46,643 bases of DNA from Candidatus Saccharimonadota bacterium (GCA_022842995.1 JALHOM010000006.1:19459-66101), one strand, 5' to 3'; shown: positions 7,667-16,815, numbered from the stretch's first letter. The notes: generated from the letters alone by a model not told the origin. Numbers and translations: made by a program.

Positions 7667-8856
7667 ATCGCTACCGCCTGATGGTGCTCCTTATATGTTG
7701 AAAGGAGAGTTTTTGCGGTCTTATCCCAGCTCAATTTACTGAGTTCACGGTTTAAGTCGTATTTTAGTGAGCTTTGTAATCCGTCATAACTGACAAAAGA
7801 GATAATTTGATCAGCCATCTTGTGAATATCCCAGAAATCTACCTTTAGACAGCTTTGCAAAACTTCAGCAATTCCAGATTGGCGGGATATTAAGGACGGC
7901 GTATCGTAGTAGGCAGCTTCTAGTGGCGTCAGCCCGAAAGGTTCTGAAATAGAGGGCATAACGAATAAGTCGCTAATAGCAAAAGCGTCACGCCAGCGTT
8001 TGCCGCGCTGGAAATCTACAAAAATAACATTCCTGGCAATCCCCAAGCTAGCTGCCAGTTCGATGAGCTCTCTTTTTTGATCACCAGAGCCGATAATCAA
8101 AAAAATGGTCTTTGGCTGTTTTTCAACGACTAATTGAGCAGCCCGCAGGAAGCCACCAAGACCTTTTTGGATTGTCAGTCTACCGATATTTGTAACGACG
8201 CGGTAGCCTTCTTGTTTAAGTTTCGACAGCAGCCGATATTCGTTATCGCCCTGTAGATCTTCCATAAAATCGAGATCGAGACTATTGTGAGCCACGACGA
8301 TTTTGTCGGCAGGAATGCCGTATTCATGAACAATCTTTTGTTTGGTGAGCTCACTAACAGCCACGATACGATCGGCAATCGACAGACCCATCCTCTCGAT
8401 TTCATGCACTAGTGGATTCCCGTGCTTGCCGCCAGCTCTATCAGATTCAATCGAATGTACATGTAGAATAAGTGGCTTACCTGAAAGCTCTCTGGCACGC
8501 AGTGCCGCGCGGAATGTTAACCAGTCATGGGCATGGATTATATCGAAATCAGTTTCAATAACGATTTTTTCAATTGCTTTTTGGTAGTTTGCCTCGACAG
8601 AGTAAATATCTTTACCGAGTGTTGACGATCCTTCGTAAAATGTTGCCGAATCATAAACTCCAGAAATCACGGCAGGGTGAGCTAATTTTGCGTAAATCAC
8701 ATTCATGAAATCGAACTGCTCGTTGCCGACGTAGGGGACAACAAAATCGATCTTAGCGCCAAGTTTAGACAATGATTTAGAGAGCTGAAGGCAGGCGACA
8801 CCTAAGCCACCACTGTTATGTGGCGGCAATTCCCACCCAAGCATCAATACCCTCAT
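7663..8856 (-). CDS. GT4-family glycosyltransferase, glycogen/starch synthase-like
   Basis: A 397-residue GT-B fold glycosyltransferase. The N-terminal WELPPHNSGGLGV loop (residues 8-20) resembles the KTGGL region of glycogen synthases and binds the nucleotide sugar. A Rossmann-type second half contains VVTNIGRLTIQKGLGG and the E-x7-E region SEPFGLTPLEAA near residue 305. As first gene of an operon with GH57 and GH15 hydrolases, it most likely elongates an intracellular alpha-glucan from UDP- or ADP-glucose; a role in other glycans is possible. It is divergent from ileS. Confidence 0.82.
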   Translation of the reverse strand: MRVLMLGWELPPHNSGGLGVACLQLSKSLSKLGAKIDFVVPYVGNEQFDFMNVIYAKLAHPAVISGVYDSATFYEGSSTLGKDIYSVEANYQKAIEKIVIETDFDIIHAHDWLTFRAALRARELSGKPLILHVHSIESDRAGGKHGNPLVHEIERMGLSIADRIVAVSELTKQKIVHEYGIPADKIVVAHNSLDLDFMEDLQGDNEYRLLSKLKQEGYRVVTNIGRLTIQKGLGGFLRAAQLVVEKQPKTIFLIIGSGDQKRELIELAASLGIARNVIFVDFQRGKRWRDAFAISDLFVMPSISEPFGLTPLEAAYYDTPSLISRQSGIAEVLQSCLKVDFWDIHKMADQIISFVSYDGLQSSLKYDLNRELSKLSWDKTAKTLLSTYKEHHQAVAI

Positions 8857-9005
8857 AATGCGTTAATTTTGCCTCTTACGTTGCTAGCTAATCTATCTGC
8901 TTAAAGTATAAGCGTTTACTAGATGAACAGCAACCACTTTAATCTGTAATTGCTTGACTGTTAGTGCCGTAAATCACACTGGACAGAATGTGGTATAATA
9001 TTAGC
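8857..9005. other. divergent promoter region between GT4 operon and ileS
   Basis: This stretch must hold the promoters of both divergent units. The ileS promoter is clear (8991-8999). For the minus-strand GT4 operon no strong -35/-10 pair was recognised. An 8-bp inverted repeat (CAGAATGT 8984-8991, ACATTCTG 9010-9017) flanks the ileS -10 element. Confidence 0.5.
8991..8999 (+). promoter_or_regulatory. extended -10 promoter of ileS leader
   Basis: TGG-TATAAT, identical to the element before the TPR gene. It predicts a transcript start near 9006 and a leader of about 235 nt before the ileS ATG. Confidence 0.65.
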
Positions 9006-9241
9006 AAATACATTCTGAAATTATACAAATTTTAGATGAGTGGCAATCAACCACGAATGTAGCAAGAAGAACAACCAAAAAGTTAAGTAGAACTTGCCGG
9101 ACAGACACCGTAAAAAGTCTAGAATAGAGTGTCAAAAAAGATCATCTTTTTTGAAAACTGGATGGTACCGTCCGCCGTAGCTCAGAAAGAGCAAAGGTGG
9201 ATTCCAGTGGTCAAAACAGGTGATTTTTTATTGGAGAAAAT
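9006..9241 (+). promoter_or_regulatory. structured ileS leader, T-box-like riboswitch
   Basis: This 236-nt leader contains TGGTACCG at 9163-9170, matching the core of the T-box that pairs with the CCA end of uncharged tRNA. It is enclosed by ACTGGA (9157-9162) pairing with TCCAGT (9203-9208), with CCGCC/GGTGG and GCTC/GAGC stems inside. Upstream are hairpins GCAAG/CTTGC (9062-9097), GACAC/GTGTC (9104-9133) and a 10-bp A/T stem (9134-9155), which could be stem I and stem III elements. A T run at 9224-9229 precedes the start codon's Shine-Dalgarno (GGAG at 9233). I could not assign a specifier loop with an Ile codon. The segment TAGCTCAG-AAA-GAGCA also resembles a tRNA D arm, so a tRNA relic is an alternative. 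Confidence 0.55.
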
Positions 9242-12130
9242 ATGAAATATAAGCATGGAACACGCCGCAGGGCCAATGAGTACGAAAAAGATCTTGTAAA
9301 TCAGTGGAAGGCCAATAAAACATTCGAAAAATCTATCGAAAACCGGCCAATTGACAACTCTTTTGTGTTTTATGATGGTCCGCCGTTCTTGACTGGAACT
9401 CCTCATCATGGACATCTTCTCATTTCAACAGTTAAAGACAGCGTGGCACGCTACCAAACAATGCAAGGCAAGCGTGTTGAACGTCGCTGGGGCTGGGATT
9501 GTCATGGTCTGCCGGCAGAGGTATTTGTAGAAGGCAAATTAGGTATTAAGAACAAAAAAGAAATCGGCACAAAAATCAGCATCGAAGACTACGTTCGTGA
9601 ATGTCGTTCGGCAATGGTTAAGACGGGGACAGAGTGGGAAGATACCGTTGAGCGCCTCGGCCGATGGGTTGAGTTCAGAGGTGCCTACCAAACCATGGAC
9701 AACGACTATATGGAATCTGTTTGGTGGGCATTCAAAAAACTGTATGAAGACGGCAAAATCTACGAGGGTGAAAAAATCTTAATTTACTGCACCAAAGACG
9801 CTACTCCTATCAGTAAATCTGAAGTGGCTATGGAAAATAGCTATCAAATGGACACCGACCCAAGTGTCTATGTGTATTTTGCACTCGAAGACAGCGACGA
9901 ACTTGTTCTAGCATGGACGACGACGCCGTGGACATTGCCTGCCAATGTTGCAGTAGCGGTACATCCAGAACTGGAATACACTCTACTTGCCTACGGGGAT
10001 AAGAAATTCTATATCGCTACTGAGACGATAGAGCGAGTAATGGTAGACGAGAAAAAACAACCACTGGTTTTTGAGGTAATAAAAAACGTCAAAGGTAGCG
10101 AGCTGGTTGGTAAAAAGTACCATCCGCTTTTTGAGAACAGAGGGCCACAGGCTCACCGGATCTTGGCTGCTGACTTTGTAACATCTTCTGATGGAACCGG
10201 TATCGTTCACGAGGCACCAGCTTACGGTGAAGAAGACTATGAACTCTGCAAAAAAGAGGGAATCCCCGTTATTTCAATAGTCGATGAGAACGGCCACTAC
10301 ACAGAAGGTCGCTGGCAGGATGCCAATATTTGGGAAGTAAACAAAGAAATTGCCAAAAATTTGGTAGAAGAAGGCAAAGCACTTAAGGTCGAATATATCA
10401 GACATGAATATCCTCACTGTCACCGTTGTGGTGAAAAACTGATGTATCGCGCGCACCCGAGTTGGTTTATGGATATCACCGGACAAAAGCAGCAAATGCT
10501 CGATCAAAACCAAACCACATCCTGGATACCGGAACATCTTAAAAATGGTAGGTTCAATAACATCCTAGAATCAGCCCCCGACTGGAATCTTAGTCGTGAT
10601 AGATATTGGGCGACACCAATTCCTGTATGGCGAGGCGTGCGCAATGACGGCACCGAAGTGGTGAAAGTCATCGGATCCTTCGAAGAATTCAAAGAACTGA
10701 CCGGTCTTACTCTGGATGATTACCATCTACCAAACGTTATGGATGTCGAGTTCGAACACGATGGGACAACCCTTCGCCATATCGGTAAAGTGCTGGACTG
10801 CTGGTTCGAAAGCGGCAGTATGCCTTTTGCCCAATTCCACTACCCATTTGAGAACGTAGAAGTATTTGAACGGAGTTTTCCGGCAGATTTCATCACCGAA
10901 GCCATCGACCAAACGAGGGGTTGGTTTTATTCATTAATGGCGGTTAACGTTGGCCTTTTTGGTCAGGCGCCATTTAAGAACGTCATTAGCACAGGACACA
11001 TAAATGCCTCTGATGGCAAAAAACTGAGTAAAAAACTCAAAAACTACACACCTCCGATAGAACTGATGGACAAGGTGTCGGCCGATTCTTTCAGATTCCT
11101 TATGCTCTCCTCTCCATTAACCAGTGGCGAAAACTTTGCCCTTAGCGATAAAGATGTGGTCAATGTCGCCAGGAAGCTGTCTATGGTCTGGAACATGTAC
11201 GACTTCTTTACGATGTATGCAGAGGTAGATGACTGGGAGTGGACTAAATCTCCAGAAAATATCCTCGCAGAAGTTACTAACCCACTAGACAGATGGGTCG
11301 TATCTCGCGTTCACCAACTAGCTGTCGAAGTGAAGGAGTGTATGGACAGCTACCAGATATCTGACGCTACCAAGCCTATATTGGAAGTTATAGATGATGC
11401 GTCGAATTGGTATGTACGTCGTAGTCGACGTCGTTTCTGGAAGTCAGAGGACGATCATGACAAGAACGATGCCTACAAGACCCTGCACTATATTCTAGTG
11501 AAGCTTGCAATTGTCATGGCACCGTTTACGCCGTTTCTTGCTGAAGAACTCTACCAAAAACTAACTGGCGGAGAAAGCGTACATTTGCTTGATTGGCCTA
11601 CTGACAATCAGGTAGACCAAGAGATATTGGATTCAATGGCCAAAACACGAAAAGTCATCGAGACAGGACTTGGCCTCAGAATGTTGAAGTCAGAAACCGA
11701 AGAATCGATCAAGGTGCGCCAGCCTCTCCAAAGCTTGTCGTACACGGGGGCAAAACTTTCTGACGAGTTGGAGCAGATTATCCTCGAAGAAGTAAATGTA
11801 AAAGAAGTTAAGCATTCCAAACCGGAAGACACCGACTTTACGTGCCAGATAGATAAAACACTTACCAAAGAATTAATCCTAGAAGGGAAATCGCGAGAGG
11901 TTATTCGCCTGGTTCAGAACGCTCGCAAAGAAGCAGGACTCCAAGTTGACGACCGGATTGATCTGAGCCTTAAAACAGAGTCCGCAGAGCTGAAACAAGC
12001 GATAGCTGCTCATAAAGATGAAATCATGAACGAAACGCTGGCTTCAAACATGACGCAAGCTGATTACGACTATGTTGCTGACCTATCTGCCGATGGCGAA
12101 AAAATCATTGTTTCACTGCAAAAAAGCTAA
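9242..12130 (+). CDS. ileS: isoleucyl-tRNA synthetase, type 2
   Basis: A 962-residue class I aminoacyl-tRNA synthetase that charges tRNA-Ile. The HIGH motif is HHGH at residues 55-58 in FYDGPPFLTGTPHHGHLL; the KMSKS motif is KLSKK at about 593. An editing CP1 domain follows with WTTTPWTLPAN and a zinc-type CHRC pair. The anticodon-binding domain contains NWYVRRSRRRFWK. The DGPPFLTGTPHHGH sequence and the WGWDCHGLPAE block are characteristic of the eukaryote-like IleRS2 branch, which is known for low mupirocin sensitivity. A Shine-Dalgarno GGAG is 6 bases before the ATG. Expression is probably controlled by the structured leader. Confidence 0.96.
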   Translation: MKYKHGTRRRANEYEKDLVNQWKANKTFEKSIENRPIDNSFVFYDGPPFLTGTPHHGHLLISTVKDSVARYQTMQGKRVERRWGWDCHGLPAEVFVEGKLGIKNKKEIGTKISIEDYVRECRSAMVKTGTEWEDTVERLGRWVEFRGAYQTMDNDYMESVWWAFKKLYEDGKIYEGEKILIYCTKDATPISKSEVAMENSYQMDTDPSVYVYFALEDSDELVLAWTTTPWTLPANVAVAVHPELEYTLLAYGDKKFYIATETIERVMVDEKKQPLVFEVIKNVKGSELVGKKYHPLFENRGPQAHRILAADFVTSSDGTGIVHEAPAYGEEDYELCKKEGIPVISIVDENGHYTEGRWQDANIWEVNKEIAKNLVEEGKALKVEYIRHEYPHCHRCGEKLMYRAHPSWFMDITGQKQQMLDQNQTTSWIPEHLKNGRFNNILESAPDWNLSRDRYWATPIPVWRGVRNDGTEVVKVIGSFEEFKELTGLTLDDYHLPNVMDVEFEHDGTTLRHIGKVLDCWFESGSMPFAQFHYPFENVEVFERSFPADFITEAIDQTRGWFYSLMAVNVGLFGQAPFKNVISTGHINASDGKKLSKKLKNYTPPIELMDKVSADSFRFLMLSSPLTSGENFALSDKDVVNVARKLSMVWNMYDFFTMYAEVDDWEWTKSPENILAEVTNPLDRWVVSRVHQLAVEVKECMDSYQISDATKPILEVIDDASNWYVRRSRRRFWKSEDDHDKNDAYKTLHYILVKLAIVMAPFTPFLAEELYQKLTGGESVHLLDWPTDNQVDQEILDSMAKTRKVIETGLGLRMLKSETEESIKVRQPLQSLSYTGAKLSDELEQIILEEVNVKEVKHSKPEDTDFTCQIDKTLTKELILEGKSREVIRLVQNARKEAGLQVDDRIDLSLKTESAELKQAIAAHKDEIMNETLASNMTQADYDYVADLSADGEKIIVSLQKS

Positions 12131-12167
12131 AACCTCATATCCAGCAATATTTGGTTTCCTTGACACG

Positions 12168-12178
12168 TGGTATATAAT
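12168..12178 (+). promoter_or_regulatory. promoter of the MscL-like gene
   Basis: TGG-TATATAAT follows a TTGACA at 12160-12165 that is too close (5-7 bp) to be its -35, so the extended -10 is probably the active element. The predicted leader is about 35 nt and includes GAAAGGAG as ribosome binding site. Confidence 0.5.
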
Positions 12179-12218
12179 ACGACATATAAAGGGTGTTACT
12201 CGTGAAAGGAGTAGTTGA

Positions 12219-12545
12219 ATGAACAAGCAACTTAAAGGGTTCATGGATTTTGTGCGCGATCACGGCGTGGTTGGCCTTGCGGTCGGTTTGGCAATTGGTA
12301 CTCAAGTTGGTGCCACAGTCGAAACAATTGTTAAAGGTTTAATCGATCCACTCGTCGGATTCATTATCGGAGACACAGAAGGACTATCAGCTGCAGCATT
12401 TACGCTTACCGCTGGTGACCGCTCAATGACTATCATGTGGGGTGCAGTTCTGTCCGCCATGATCACTCTTTTGGCTGTTTCTGCTTTGATCTACTACGTT
12501 GTCATGGGTCTCAAGCTGGACAAAGTCGACAAGAAAAAAGCTTAA
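12219..12545 (+). CDS. MscL-like mechanosensitive channel protein
   Basis: A 108-residue membrane protein with two transmembrane helices (about residues 15-35 and 75-95). The N-terminal block FMDFVRDHGVVGLAVGLAIGTQVGATVETIVKGLIDPLVGFIIG follows the MscL pattern (F..F....N.V.LAVG..IG..F...V.....I.PL.G), and the C-terminus is charged. MscL pentamers open under membrane tension to release solutes during osmotic downshock. Similarity is confined mainly to the first helix; the periplasmic loop is short. Another small two-helix channel or transporter-like protein is possible. It has its own promoter and a strong bidirectional terminator. Confidence 0.65.
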   Translation: MNKQLKGFMDFVRDHGVVGLAVGLAIGTQVGATVETIVKGLIDPLVGFIIGDTEGLSAAAFTLTAGDRSMTIMWGAVLSAMITLLAVSALIYYVVMGLKLDKVDKKKA

Positions 12546-12566
12546 TTTCTAAATCAATACAAAATA

Positions 12567-12624
12567 ATAAACTCCTAGAAGCTCTACCTCGCATAGCGAG
12601 GAAGCCACAGGAGTTTATTTTTTT
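12567..12624. terminator. bidirectional branched terminator
   Basis: An outer stem ATAAACTCCT/AGGAGTTTAT (12567-12576, 12609-12618) encloses CCTCGC-ATA-GCGAGG. A T run follows on the plus strand and a T-rich tract on the minus strand. It ends the MscL-like gene and the convergent gene at 12615, whose stop codon lies inside the stem. Confidence 0.85.
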
Positions 12625-13448
12625 ATATGTCGAAGAAACCCAAGAAGTGCCAATACGGAAAAAAGAATCATCCCGACCGCAAGTACACCTAGTAGCGTAT
12701 TCTTTCTGGAATTGTCTGTGACATTTGGCGTTGAATCGCTAGATGAATTGTTTACCGTGGTCTGTGGTGAGTTCGGTTCCGTAGGAGTGCTTTGGCCCTG
12801 TTCGAGTGACGTGGTGTTTTGTATGCATGGGTAACTCTTGCCAAGTTCTGTGAGTGGTGAATTATCGGGCACTCGACGAATAGACATCACGTCAAAGCCA
12901 TTTTTGAAATCGAGCGACCGTGCTGTTTGCCACCATAAATCGAGTGAGCGCTGGTAGCCATTCACTGGACCGCCTCCTTGGCCAACATCGAGTTTTTCAG
13001 CAACTAAACATTTTCCTCGATAGCTAATCTCTATTTTTGCACCCAGTGGTAAATCACCGAGTGCAGAAAAATCTTTTGCCGATGGGTCGGTACTTAACTC
13101 AGCAAAACTAACTCGGTTGTGTAACTTAGTTCCTTCGACAAAACCTTCGCCATTGTCGTCGCTGCAGGTGGGCGAAAGTTCCCCCGATAATGATTGTGCG
13201 CTAAATTCACCACCCCGTACTCTGTCGCATTGATCTTTATTGTCGATTATCCAGGCTTTTTTTGATTCATCCCAGTTGCCGCCATAATACGTAGTTCCGA
13301 CTAAAGTAGGCTCGGTAGTTACATTGATGGCCTGTGTTTCGGATAGCAAAAAATACCCAGTGATCAAACAAACAAACCCTACAATTAGCCCAAGGATTTT
13401 CACCGACATCCAACCATCATACCATTTACGGAGAGAATGAGCGGTCAT
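12615..13448 (-). CDS. membrane-anchored double-psi beta-barrel (RlpA/expansin-like) protein
   Basis: A 277-residue surface protein. A signal anchor lies at about residues 15-35 and a C-terminal membrane helix at about 253-270 is followed by basic residues. Between them, GTTYYGGNWDE (51-61) resembles the start of expansin/RlpA barrels, and LPLGAKIEISYRGKCLVAEKLDVGQ plus SLDLWWQTARSL resemble the double-psi barrel core with the conserved Asp. A Ser/Thr/Pro/Asn-rich linker precedes the C-terminal helix. Such domains loosen or cleave wall glycans. It overlaps the upstream polysaccharide synthase gene by 4 bp, so the two are probably coupled. Assignment rests on motif similarity only. Confidence 0.6.
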   Translation of the reverse strand: MTAHSLRKWYDGWMSVKILGLIVGFVCLITGYFLLSETQAINVTTEPTLVGTTYYGGNWDESKKAWIIDNKDQCDRVRGGEFSAQSLSGELSPTCSDDNGEGFVEGTKLHNRVSFAELSTDPSAKDFSALGDLPLGAKIEISYRGKCLVAEKLDVGQGGGPVNGYQRSLDLWWQTARSLDFKNGFDVMSIRRVPDNSPLTELGKSYPCIQNTTSLEQGQSTPTEPNSPQTTVNNSSSDSTPNVTDNSRKNTLLGVLAVGMILFSVLALLGFLRHIKK

Positions 13449-16400
13449 TGCACTGAGGCCGTCCGCTTTAACGTACCCCAGCCGTGCATAGTTCCTCGTA
13501 GTGCCCGCAGAAACGACACGAGGGTTGCATAGCTGAGTATTGTTTTGTAGATAATAATGTAAAACGGCAAAATCAGCACAAGTTTCATTGCTGATTTACG
13601 AGATTGAGCATCCCTGAAGATGGCAAAGATCGTGGTTGCAATTTCCAGGATTATAATGCTGCTAGAGACTGCGACAAAACCTGGGTTCGTTATGAACTCC
13701 AGTTCAGCAGGGACCGGAAGGGTCATTCCAAGGATAAAGTAGGCCAAAATAGTCAACGAGAATACCAAAAGAACAGGGAAGAAGATCGCACCTACTAGCT
13801 CGATATAAAACATTGGCAAACCGACATATCCGAGTAGCTTGTAACGGTAATTGAACAGGCCTCGACTATGTTTAAATAATGCCTGCATATTCCCGAGCTG
13901 CCAGCGTGTGCGCTGTGTCATGAGCTGTGATACTTTTTCGGGAGCCTCGGTCCGTGCGCCAATGTTAGAGATATACTTGACGCGGTAACCGGCTGCTATT
14001 ACCTTCATCGTGGCGTCAGCGTCTTCTGCTAACGTGTCGTTGGTAAAGCCTCCAATTTTCATTAACACATCACGCCTCCATAGCCCAAGCGCTCCAGGTA
14101 CGACAATGATACTATTTATCAAGTCCTGAGCAGTCTTTATGAACATGTGCGACATACTGTATTCGATAAACTGGGATCGAGTAAGCAAATTATGGTCATT
14201 ACCAACTTTGATATTGCCCGCGATAGCTCCTATCATCGGATCTTTGACTGCTTCTTTGGCGAAGCGTTCCAGAGCGTCGGGGGCAAAAACAGTATCGGCA
14301 TCACAGAAAATCAGCCAGCGGTTACGCGTTTTTCTTATGGCGAGGCTGAGGGCGTTCGCCTTGCCGCCGTTCGGAATATCGATCACTGAAAGTCGTTTAT
14401 CTTTTCGAGCGTAGGCCTTCAGAATTTTGAGAGTATTATCTTTCGAACCATCGTTGATGACCACGATCTTAAACTTTTTGTATGTGTTATTAAAAAGCGC
14501 CTCGATGGTCTTGCCGATTACGGCCTCTTCGTTGTAGCAAGCGATAATAACCGCTACCGTTGGTAAACGCCTTGACGGTCGATAACGTTTCGTCCGAGAA
14601 AGCTGGATACGCCGAAATAAATGATATGCCAGCGTCCCAAATAACATCCAGGCATATTTCAATATGGCAAACCCGAGGATCACTAAGTTCACATATATAA
14701 CAGCCCTGGCCCAGCCGTCGCGAAGCGTTAAAGCACGGTAAGTCGTCGTTACGCCGGCAACTTGAGGTTCGGATTCGGTGAGTTGATCGACTCTAACGAT
14801 CTCGATATTTTTGGATTTTAAGTACTGGATAACTCGGGGAAGGGCTTCGAAAGTTATTTCTGGACGTGAGTGTATGTCATGGAAGAGTATTTGAGAATAC
14901 GATCCGTTGGAGGCTTCTATATCGCGAATTACTTTTTGTACAACTTCATCAGCACTGCCGAGTTCCCAGTCTTTGGAGTCGATATCGTACTCGCTAGAAA
15001 GCAGTCCGAATTGTTGTAGCATCGCCAGGTACTCTATCTCGTTGGAGGTGTTGATCGGCCCATTATCGCTATAGGGTTTCCGGAAGTATTTTGGTGTTTC
15101 ACCAGTCACATCCTTGATGATTTTATTTGTCGCTTCAATTTGGTTGGCCTGACTTTTAGCGTCAATTTTGCTGAATATTGGGTGAGAAAAGGAATGGTTT
15201 TCTAACTCATGCCCACGAGTAACAATCTCGCGGGCTGTGCTTGGACTGGCGCGGACTTTTTCTCCAAGAGCAAAGAAAGTGCCTTTAACCCCATTGCTAT
15301 CGAGGATGTCGAGTACTTTACGGGTTGTAACGGGGTGAGGGCCATCATCAAAAGTGAGTGCAATTTTATTTTGTTTTTTGCCAGAAGCTACAACAACGGG
15401 ATCAATGCCGTTTGATTGAAGCTGGCTAGAAATAACCAGCTTGTCGGAGTTATAGGCGAGAGTCCGCGTTCCGGGGGTTCCGGTATTTTCGACTTTAAAG
15501 ACTTGTCCAGCTCCTTGCTTGGTGACTTTTTGCGAGCCGGTAACTTGTTTTGTTAAGACGTGATCTACTTTAGTTGCGTCAAAGTATCCAGACAAGACAT
15601 TCCAAATGCTATACTCCTCGAAGCCCGGGTTAGCTACGGCATATTGCAGCCGACTAACCGCATTATGAGCAGACTTTTCGGCTTCGGATAACCGCATGAA
15701 ATTATAGCCACTAACAGCGTCGTATATGACGTGACGAGAAGTCGCCGTATCTAGCTTAATCGGGCCATCGCTTCGCTCGGAAATATTTCTATCTATCAGC
15801 GAATCTTGTACAGAAGAATATTCAACACTTCTGTTATATTGATTGGGGTCTGCAAAATCAAGGCGACTGCTGACTGTAGGTAGCTCGAGGATGATCTGGC
15901 CGGGTATTGTATACAGTTTTTTCGCTAACGTTTGGTAGGAGCCGCGCGAAGATGCGTCGTAGTTTTGCGAGATGTATACGACATCGAATTGATTGGCTTC
16001 TCCCAAGATAATATCGTTATGGTCGCCAGACTTTAGCATCAGTCCAAAAGACAACTGATGGGCATCGAGTTTGTTTTTTGTCGATACAACCCACGCAGAG
16101 AGCTTGGAGATATCATCAGGAGAGGTCACCATACGAGAATCAAGCTCAATTGCAAGTCCGTGCCCGTGTGCTGCACGAATGTCATTAATTATGTTTTCGA
16201 GAGTCGTTGAGTCGATCAACTGATGTAGACGTGAGTCAATCTCGGGCTTAGATTTCCTCTCGAGAGGGAGATCAGTGTATCGTTTACTGCTTAGGATGAA
16301 GTATTTGTTATATGAAACAACTTTATTTTCGCTTAAAAACTCAATATCGTCATTCAGTGAAATGTAATATTCTGGTGACTCGTATCCATTTGAGTTCAAA

Positions 16401-16684
16401 ATGTACCGAGGAACCATAACAGTCTTTACTTTTGATATCTGTGCACTTGCAATTGAATAGGCCCTTTCGTGGTTGTCGTTATATAGCATAGCCATAGGCA
16501 TGTCTGCATGGGCCACGATGGTGTCATTGCGGGCAATATTGCTGATCCGGTTCAACTTATTAACCGAATACGTTATCAGAACGGCAGACGAAAGAGTGAA
16601 GGCAATAAATAATAAGAGCGCCAGATTAATAATCTTTTTACGACGCCCAGATTCATCAACAAATATCTGGTGCTTACCTGCCAT
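13445..16684 (-). CDS. three-domain GH18-like / NodB deacetylase / GT2 polysaccharide synthase
   Basis: A 1079-residue membrane protein. After an N-terminal helix (about 18-38), residues 90-360 look like a degenerate GH18-type barrel. A NodB polysaccharide deacetylase domain follows, with TFDDGP (about 447), NHSFSHP, RKPYSDNG and LFHDIHSRPE carrying the metal ligands and catalytic residues. After a helix near 650, a processive GT2 domain begins (about 708) with IACYNEE, NDGSKDNT, CDADT, EDADA and QRTRWQLG (about 926), then several membrane helices. The same three activities are separate in poly-GlcNAc or chitin-type systems. It probably makes and partly deacetylates a beta-linked amino-sugar polymer during export. 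Polymer identity is not visible. Confidence 0.85.
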   Translation of the reverse strand: MAGKHQIFVDESGRRKKIINLALLLFIAFTLSSAVLITYSVNKLNRISNIARNDTIVAHADMPMAMLYNDNHERAYSIASAQISKVKTVMVPRYILNSNGYESPEYYISLNDDIEFLSENKVVSYNKYFILSSKRYTDLPLERKSKPEIDSRLHQLIDSTTLENIINDIRAAHGHGLAIELDSRMVTSPDDISKLSAWVVSTKNKLDAHQLSFGLMLKSGDHNDIILGEANQFDVVYISQNYDASSRGSYQTLAKKLYTIPGQIILELPTVSSRLDFADPNQYNRSVEYSSVQDSLIDRNISERSDGPIKLDTATSRHVIYDAVSGYNFMRLSEAEKSAHNAVSRLQYAVANPGFEEYSIWNVLSGYFDATKVDHVLTKQVTGSQKVTKQGAGQVFKVENTGTPGTRTLAYNSDKLVISSQLQSNGIDPVVVASGKKQNKIALTFDDGPHPVTTRKVLDILDSNGVKGTFFALGEKVRASPSTAREIVTRGHELENHSFSHPIFSKIDAKSQANQIEATNKIIKDVTGETPKYFRKPYSDNGPINTSNEIEYLAMLQQFGLLSSEYDIDSKDWELGSADEVVQKVIRDIEASNGSYSQILFHDIHSRPEITFEALPRVIQYLKSKNIEIVRVDQLTESEPQVAGVTTTYRALTLRDGWARAVIYVNLVILGFAILKYAWMLFGTLAYHLFRRIQLSRTKRYRPSRRLPTVAVIIACYNEEAVIGKTIEALFNNTYKKFKIVVINDGSKDNTLKILKAYARKDKRLSVIDIPNGGKANALSLAIRKTRNRWLIFCDADTVFAPDALERFAKEAVKDPMIGAIAGNIKVGNDHNLLTRSQFIEYSMSHMFIKTAQDLINSIIVVPGALGLWRRDVLMKIGGFTNDTLAEDADATMKVIAAGYRVKYISNIGARTEAPEKVSQLMTQRTRWQLGNMQALFKHSRGLFNYRYKLLGYVGLPMFYIELVGAIFFPVLLVFSLTILAYFILGMTLPVPAELEFITNPGFVAVSSSIIILEIATTIFAIFRDAQSRKSAMKLVLILPFYIIIYKTILSYATLVSFLRALRGTMHGWGTLKRTASVQ

Positions 16685-16815
16685 TTCCCCATACGCTTTC
16701 GTCTCTTAAGCGTTACTACTGATACTATATTCTGAAAATGACAATTAAGCTATTGCTTTACAACAGTTTACTTCATTTCACAACGATGTTGTGTACAACT
16801 GTACAAGTCGAGTCG

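Noticed and set aside
12160-12178. Classical -35/-10 promoter TTGACA...TATAAT before the MscL-like gene
   Set aside because: The spacer is only about 7 bp, which is incompatible with sigma-70 binding to both; the extended -10 is more likely used alone.
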